A DNA stretch of 9,075 nt from Methanocellales archaeon (GTDB taxonomy: Archaea; Halobacteriota; UBA148; JAJOKI01), in the NCBI GenBank assembly GCA_021129915.1, contig JAJOKI010000111.1, positions 1-9,075 on the forward strand, written 5' to 3'. Positions 6,609 through 9,075 of this stretch are shown one piece after another. Under the pieces are notes generated by a model. The model was not told where the DNA came from and searched no databases. It saw nothing but the letters and a program-made list of their open reading frames with translations. The position numbers were made by a program, and so were the translations under genes. The stretch's first letter is position 1; each line of letters opens with the position of its first letter.

Positions 6609-7501
6609 CCTTTGCCACACCCATCTTCTGTTACTCTGGTTTTAATCGCATGCCCGCCAGCCTCTTCGATGGCTTTGGCAACTTTCTCCGCGCGATCATG
6701 AGATACCAGTGCAACCATACACCCACCGCCACCGGCGCCGGTTATTTTTGCTCCAAATGCGCCAGCATCCCTTGCAGCATAAATCTGCGCCGATAGCTCA
6801 GGACATCCCACGCCCAGAGACTCAAGCAGACCTTGATTTATGTTCATCAGCTCGCCAATGGTACTACAATCGCCCTCTTCTATCAAATGTTCGCCCCTTC
6901 TTGTTATGGCTCCTATTGCATTAAATATCATATGGACTATGTCAGGATATCTTTCTCTAAGCAATGACACTCTTCCGACGAGTTCTTTGGTCGAAGAGGT
7001 CTTGCCTGTATCCCCTATCACGATGTCGCAGTCCAGATTTTTCAGTCGCCTGCGCGAAGGCATCAGCACGACGCCACCCATCGTAGAGATAAACGTATCG
7101 GTAGGACTCGCTGCACCCTGTATTTCCCTTTCTACCGAGTGCCCCAGTTCTGCTATCTCTTCGTCAGACAATCCCACATCGAACTCCATGTTTATCGCGG
7201 ACAGCGTCGCAATCGTAACAGCGGCAGAAGACCCCAGTCCCGATCCGGGCGGGATTTCGGAATCGATTTTAACTTTCACACCATCGAATCCAGCAAGCAT
7301 CTTCATCTTCTCAATCGCCTTGAGGACGTATGGATGCCTGTTGATTCCCCTGCCAAGTTTGGAGGTGATGGAGGTCTCTAAACTCCCTTGGATGCTGACG
7401 CGTGTCCGTAGATCGATTGCGCATGCGATGGCAAAGCCCCCATAAACTACAGCGTGTTCACCGAATAGGAATATCTTTCCCGGTGCGGAACAGATGGTCA
7501 T
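6605..7501 (-). CDS. mvk: Mevalonate kinase
   Basis: GHMP-family kinase that converts mevalonate to mevalonate 5-phosphate. The 298-residue protein has normal archaeal length and the three family motifs: SAPGKIFLFGEHAVVYG (5-21, Lys9, Glu15 and His16), the ATP-binding PPGSGLGSSAAV (84-95) and the C-terminal GAGGGGCMVAL (255-265). Glu125 and Asp135 (in SPTDTF) fit the Mg-binding and catalytic acids. The ATG at 7501 has GAGG at 7511-7508, six bases upstream. The gene follows the MEMO gene after 37 bases and overlaps IPK by four bases, so it opens the isoprenoid block mvk-ipk-fni. Archaeal mevalonate kinases are often relatively resistant to feedback by isoprenoid diphosphates, but nothing here shows which kind this is. 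Confidence 0.95.
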   Translation of the reverse strand: MTICSAPGKIFLFGEHAVVYGGFAIACAIDLRTRVSIQGSLETSITSKLGRGINRHPYVLKAIEKMKMLAGFDGVKVKIDSEIPPGSGLGSSAAVTIATLSAINMEFDVGLSDEEIAELGHSVEREIQGAASPTDTFISTMGGVVLMPSRRRLKNLDCDIVIGDTGKTSSTKELVGRVSLLRERYPDIVHMIFNAIGAITRRGEHLIEEGDCSTIGELMNINQGLLESLGVGCPELSAQIYAARDAGAFGAKITGAGGGGCMVALVSHDRAEKVAKAIEEAGGHAIKTRVTEDGCGKG

Positions 7502-7512
7502 TTAATTCCTCA

Positions 7513-7527
7513 CATATCATGGATATG
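7513..7527. repeat. Perfect inverted repeat CATATC-CAT-GATATG before mvk
   Basis: In the 37-base gap between the MEMO and mevalonate kinase genes, six-base arms are exactly complementary around a three-base centre. The repeat ends one base before the TGAGG ribosome binding site of mvk. It could be an operator or a small RNA hairpin limiting access to that site, or a chance A/T-rich palindrome. No TATA box is obvious beside it. Confidence 0.4.
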
Positions 7528-7538
7528 GCATAGTCCTT

Positions 7539-8324
7539 TTAGTCAATAACAATTCCAGCATAACCGACCACGCTTGAGCAGTCCCCGGTCACATCCCCGC
7601 TTGTGGCGTATTTCAATAACGCTCCTTTCTTCGCACCCATGACTCTTGTCGTTTCCATCATCGCTGCGATGGGGCCATAACCACAAACCGATGCCTGCAG
7701 ATTATAAATGTGTGAATAGAACGCTGGTACGTCTAATTCCAAGATTGACTTGATTATCCTGTGGTCGTTTTTCCTTGCTACTTGGTCGGGTTCATAATGC
7801 GTGAAATCAGAGGACGCCAGTATGATTACGTCCTCATCCTTTAGAACGTTCCCTAACTTGGCACCGATTTTTTTAGCAGTTTCCTCATCCTGCAGACCCA
7901 TGCATATCGGAAGTATCTTAAAATCCTCAAACCTGTACTGGAGAAATGGCAGTTGAACCTCTATTGAATGCTCATATCGATGTGCAACCTCGTCACGGTC
8001 GATGCTGTCAGGAAGCATGTTAATGAGGTCTTTGTCTATTTCCACTTCTCCCAATGGGGTACTCCAGGTATCAGTGGACACTGCAACCATAGAGCCCGCC
8101 CTCTGATGATTGGGACCGAGAATGACGTATGTCTCGGCAGATGGAAGTGCGGCATAGACATGCGCAGCCACTTGACCTGAGTAAACATAGCCTGCATGCG
8201 GGACCACAGCCCCTTTTACGTCCCCCCTCATGGAGACGGAAACGTCAAAACAGCTCTTTAGCTGGGATTCCAGTCCTTCTGAATCTCCTCTGTAAAATTG
8301 TCCCGCAACGACAGGTCTCCTCAT
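7539..8324 (-). CDS. MEMO1 family protein (AmmeMemoRadiSam system protein B-like)
   Basis: Member of the MEMO family, found in archaea, some bacteria and eukaryotes and structurally related to extradiol (LigB-type) dioxygenases. The role in archaea is unknown. The 261-residue protein shows MRRPVVAGQFY (1-11), PHAGYVYSG (42-50), LGPNH (69-73), YEHSIEVQLPFLQ (117-129), SSDFTHY (171-177) and VCGYGPI (213-219). By analogy with human MEMO1, His43, His73 and Cys214 would be the metal ligands. The ATG at 8324 has GAGGT (8334-8330) five bases upstream and gives the family's usual N terminus. A GTG at 8336, overlapping the rpsB stop as GTGA and preceded by GAGG, would add four residues and is a real alternative. 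It sits between rpsB and mvk, as often in Euryarchaeota, which hints at housekeeping. Dioxygenase activity is not implied. Confidence 0.93.
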   Translation of the reverse strand: MRRPVVAGQFYRGDSEGLESQLKSCFDVSVSMRGDVKGAVVPHAGYVYSGQVAAHVYAALPSAETYVILGPNHQRAGSMVAVSTDTWSTPLGEVEIDKDLINMLPDSIDRDEVAHRYEHSIEVQLPFLQYRFEDFKILPICMGLQDEETAKKIGAKLGNVLKDEDVIILASSDFTHYEPDQVARKNDHRIIKSILELDVPAFYSHIYNLQASVCGYGPIAAMMETTRVMGAKKGALLKYATSGDVTGDCSSVVGYAGIVID

Positions 8325-8332
8325 TGGGCACC

Positions 8333-8941
8333 TCACAATTCTGCCTCGAAATCCTCTACAGAATAGTCGAACGGCTCGCCTTTTTCCTTGAGGGTTTCCC
8401 TGGCAAGTAACCAGTACACTATAGCCAGCGCCTTTCTGCCTTTGTTATTCGTTGGAATTATCAAATCTATGTTCGAGGTCATGTTGTTTGTATCGCACAT
8501 TCCGACGGTCGGGATGCCAACGCTCCTCGCCTCTGTGACTGCCTGGGCATCTCCGATGGGGTCGATTACGATTAGAACATCGGATTCAGTATAACCTTGA
8601 TATGCAGGGTTGGTAAGCGTACCTGGGATAAATCGCCCGATGATCGCCTTTGCCCCGATCGCCTTGGCAAACATTTCCGTTGGCCGCTGTCCATACTGCC
8701 GTGCCGAAACCACCAATATCTTCGATGGCTCATATCTTGATATGAATTTGGCTGCAGCTCTGATGCGCTGATCTGTCGCCTGTACGTCTAGGACATATAA
8801 TCCATCTGTTCTTACTAAATATATGAACTTTGTCATATCCTTCGTCTTCTGCTGTGTTCCAATATGAACGCCTGCTGCTAGATATTCGTCAACTGGTATC
8901 AGGGATTCATAATCCGAGTCTTTTTTAGTATCTTGTTTCAT
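8333..8941 (-). CDS. rpsB: 30S ribosomal protein S2
   Basis: Archaeal S2 (uS2), a small-subunit protein at the head-body junction near the mRNA exit. The 202-residue protein carries [11 protein letters not shown] (20-30), [16 protein letters not shown] (52-67), ARQYGQRP (80-87), [13 protein letters not shown] (102-114), [19 protein letters not shown] (127-145) and CDTNN (149-153), all standard for the archaeal/eukaryotic SA branch. Length is normal for archaea. The bacterial zinc-free coiled-coil insert is absent. The ATG at 8941 has GGGAGG at 8955-8950, eight bases upstream. Enolase ends 22 bases before it and the MEMO gene follows at or over its stop codon. The eno-rpsB-MEMO-mvk order is common in Euryarchaeota. 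Confidence 0.96.
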   Translation of the reverse strand: MKQDTKKDSDYESLIPVDEYLAAGVHIGTQQKTKDMTKFIYLVRTDGLYVLDVQATDQRIRAAAKFISRYEPSKILVVSARQYGQRPTEMFAKAIGAKAIIGRFIPGTLTNPAYQGYTESDVLIVIDPIGDAQAVTEARSVGIPTVGMCDTNNMTSNIDLIIPTNNKGRKALAIVYWLLARETLKEKGEPFDYSVEDFEAEL

Positions 8942-8963
8942 CCTCTTAACCTCCCATTATCTC

Positions 8964-9075
8964 TCATTTAATGATGGCCATTCTTGGTTCCTTAAGGCTT
9001 TCTTCTATCCTTATCAATTCATTAAGTTTCGCAATTCGCTCGCCGCCAGCTATTCCTGTCTTGATGATCGGAATG
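8964..9075 (-). CDS. eno: Enolase, C-terminal end only (partial)
   Basis: The minus strand from the window edge reads an open frame of 36 codons ending in TGA at 8966-8964. Its protein has [18 protein letters not shown] and then LIRIEESL, matching the conserved enolase C terminus: the catalytic Lys of the IKTG segment, GERIAKLNE, and the LIRIEE helix. Enolase converts 2-phosphoglycerate to phosphoenolpyruvate. The N-terminal nine-tenths of the gene lies outside the window. The stop is 22 bases upstream of rpsB, and no promoter is seen between them, so they are probably cotranscribed. Confidence 0.9.
   Translation of the reverse strand, partial: IPIIKTGIAGGERIAKLNELIRIEESLKEPRMAIIK

Noticed and set aside
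6840..7445. 201-codon plus-strand open frame opposite mevalonate kinase.
   Set aside because: Serine- and proline-rich shadow of the GHMP kinase gene; no independent evidence of coding.
1..9075. A novel defence, mobile or biosynthetic system.
   Set aside because: Every gene belongs to a known core archaeal family in a familiar order; no transposase, integrase, repeat array, unknown gene cassette or compositional break is visible.

Overview
The window is an archaeal housekeeping region. Every convincing gene lies on the minus strand, so transcription runs from base 9075 towards base 1. The archaeal type is clear from archaeal S2, L7Ae and S28e ribosomal proteins, an archaeal-type glutamyl-tRNA synthetase, an RNase J of the archaeal kind, and a mevalonate-route isoprenoid gene set that includes isopentenyl phosphate kinase. 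The variant HIGH motif of the GluRS and the gene order recall Euryarchaeota related to Methanosarcinales or Archaeoglobi. That placement is inferred from remembered family patterns and was not searched. I see no mobile element, CRISPR array, tRNA, rRNA or sign of recent transfer.

Layout in the direction of transcription: the C-terminal end of enolase (8964-9075, cut by the window edge); rpsB for ribosomal protein S2; a MEMO1-family protein; mevalonate kinase; isopentenyl phosphate kinase; type 2 IPP isomerase; RNase J; a geranylgeranyl/farnesyl diphosphate synthase; gltX; a 95-base gap with probable promoter and leader signals; L7Ae; S28e; and perhaps the first bases of another gene (L24e is usual here) at the left edge. 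From enolase to the prenyl synthase, gaps are at most 37 bases, and several junctions overlap or abut (8333-8336 depending on start choice, 6605-6608, 5823-5839, 4765/4766). This suggests one long operon with translational coupling. Most starts have a clear Shine-Dalgarno sequence, which moved five starts inward from the longest possible ORF (L7Ae, prenyl synthase, IPP isomerase, IPK, MEMO).

Functionally, four genes cover the isoprenoid route from mevalonate to the C15/C20 diphosphates used for archaeal ether lipids: mevalonate kinase, IPK, IDI-2 and the prenyl synthase. The steps between mevalonate phosphate and isopentenyl phosphate are not encoded here. IPK implies a variant mevalonate pathway in which decarboxylation precedes the second phosphorylation. 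The remaining genes serve translation (S2, GluRS, L7Ae, S28e), RNA turnover (RNase J) and glycolysis/gluconeogenesis (enolase).

The region is mostly ordinary, and I do not see an undescribed system. The most interesting non-coding signal is just upstream of the L7Ae start. A GGGC/GCCC hairpin is flanked by GA dinucleotides in an arrangement resembling a kink-turn and lies against the Shine-Dalgarno sequence. It could be an L7Ae autoregulatory leader, but its outer stem is weak.
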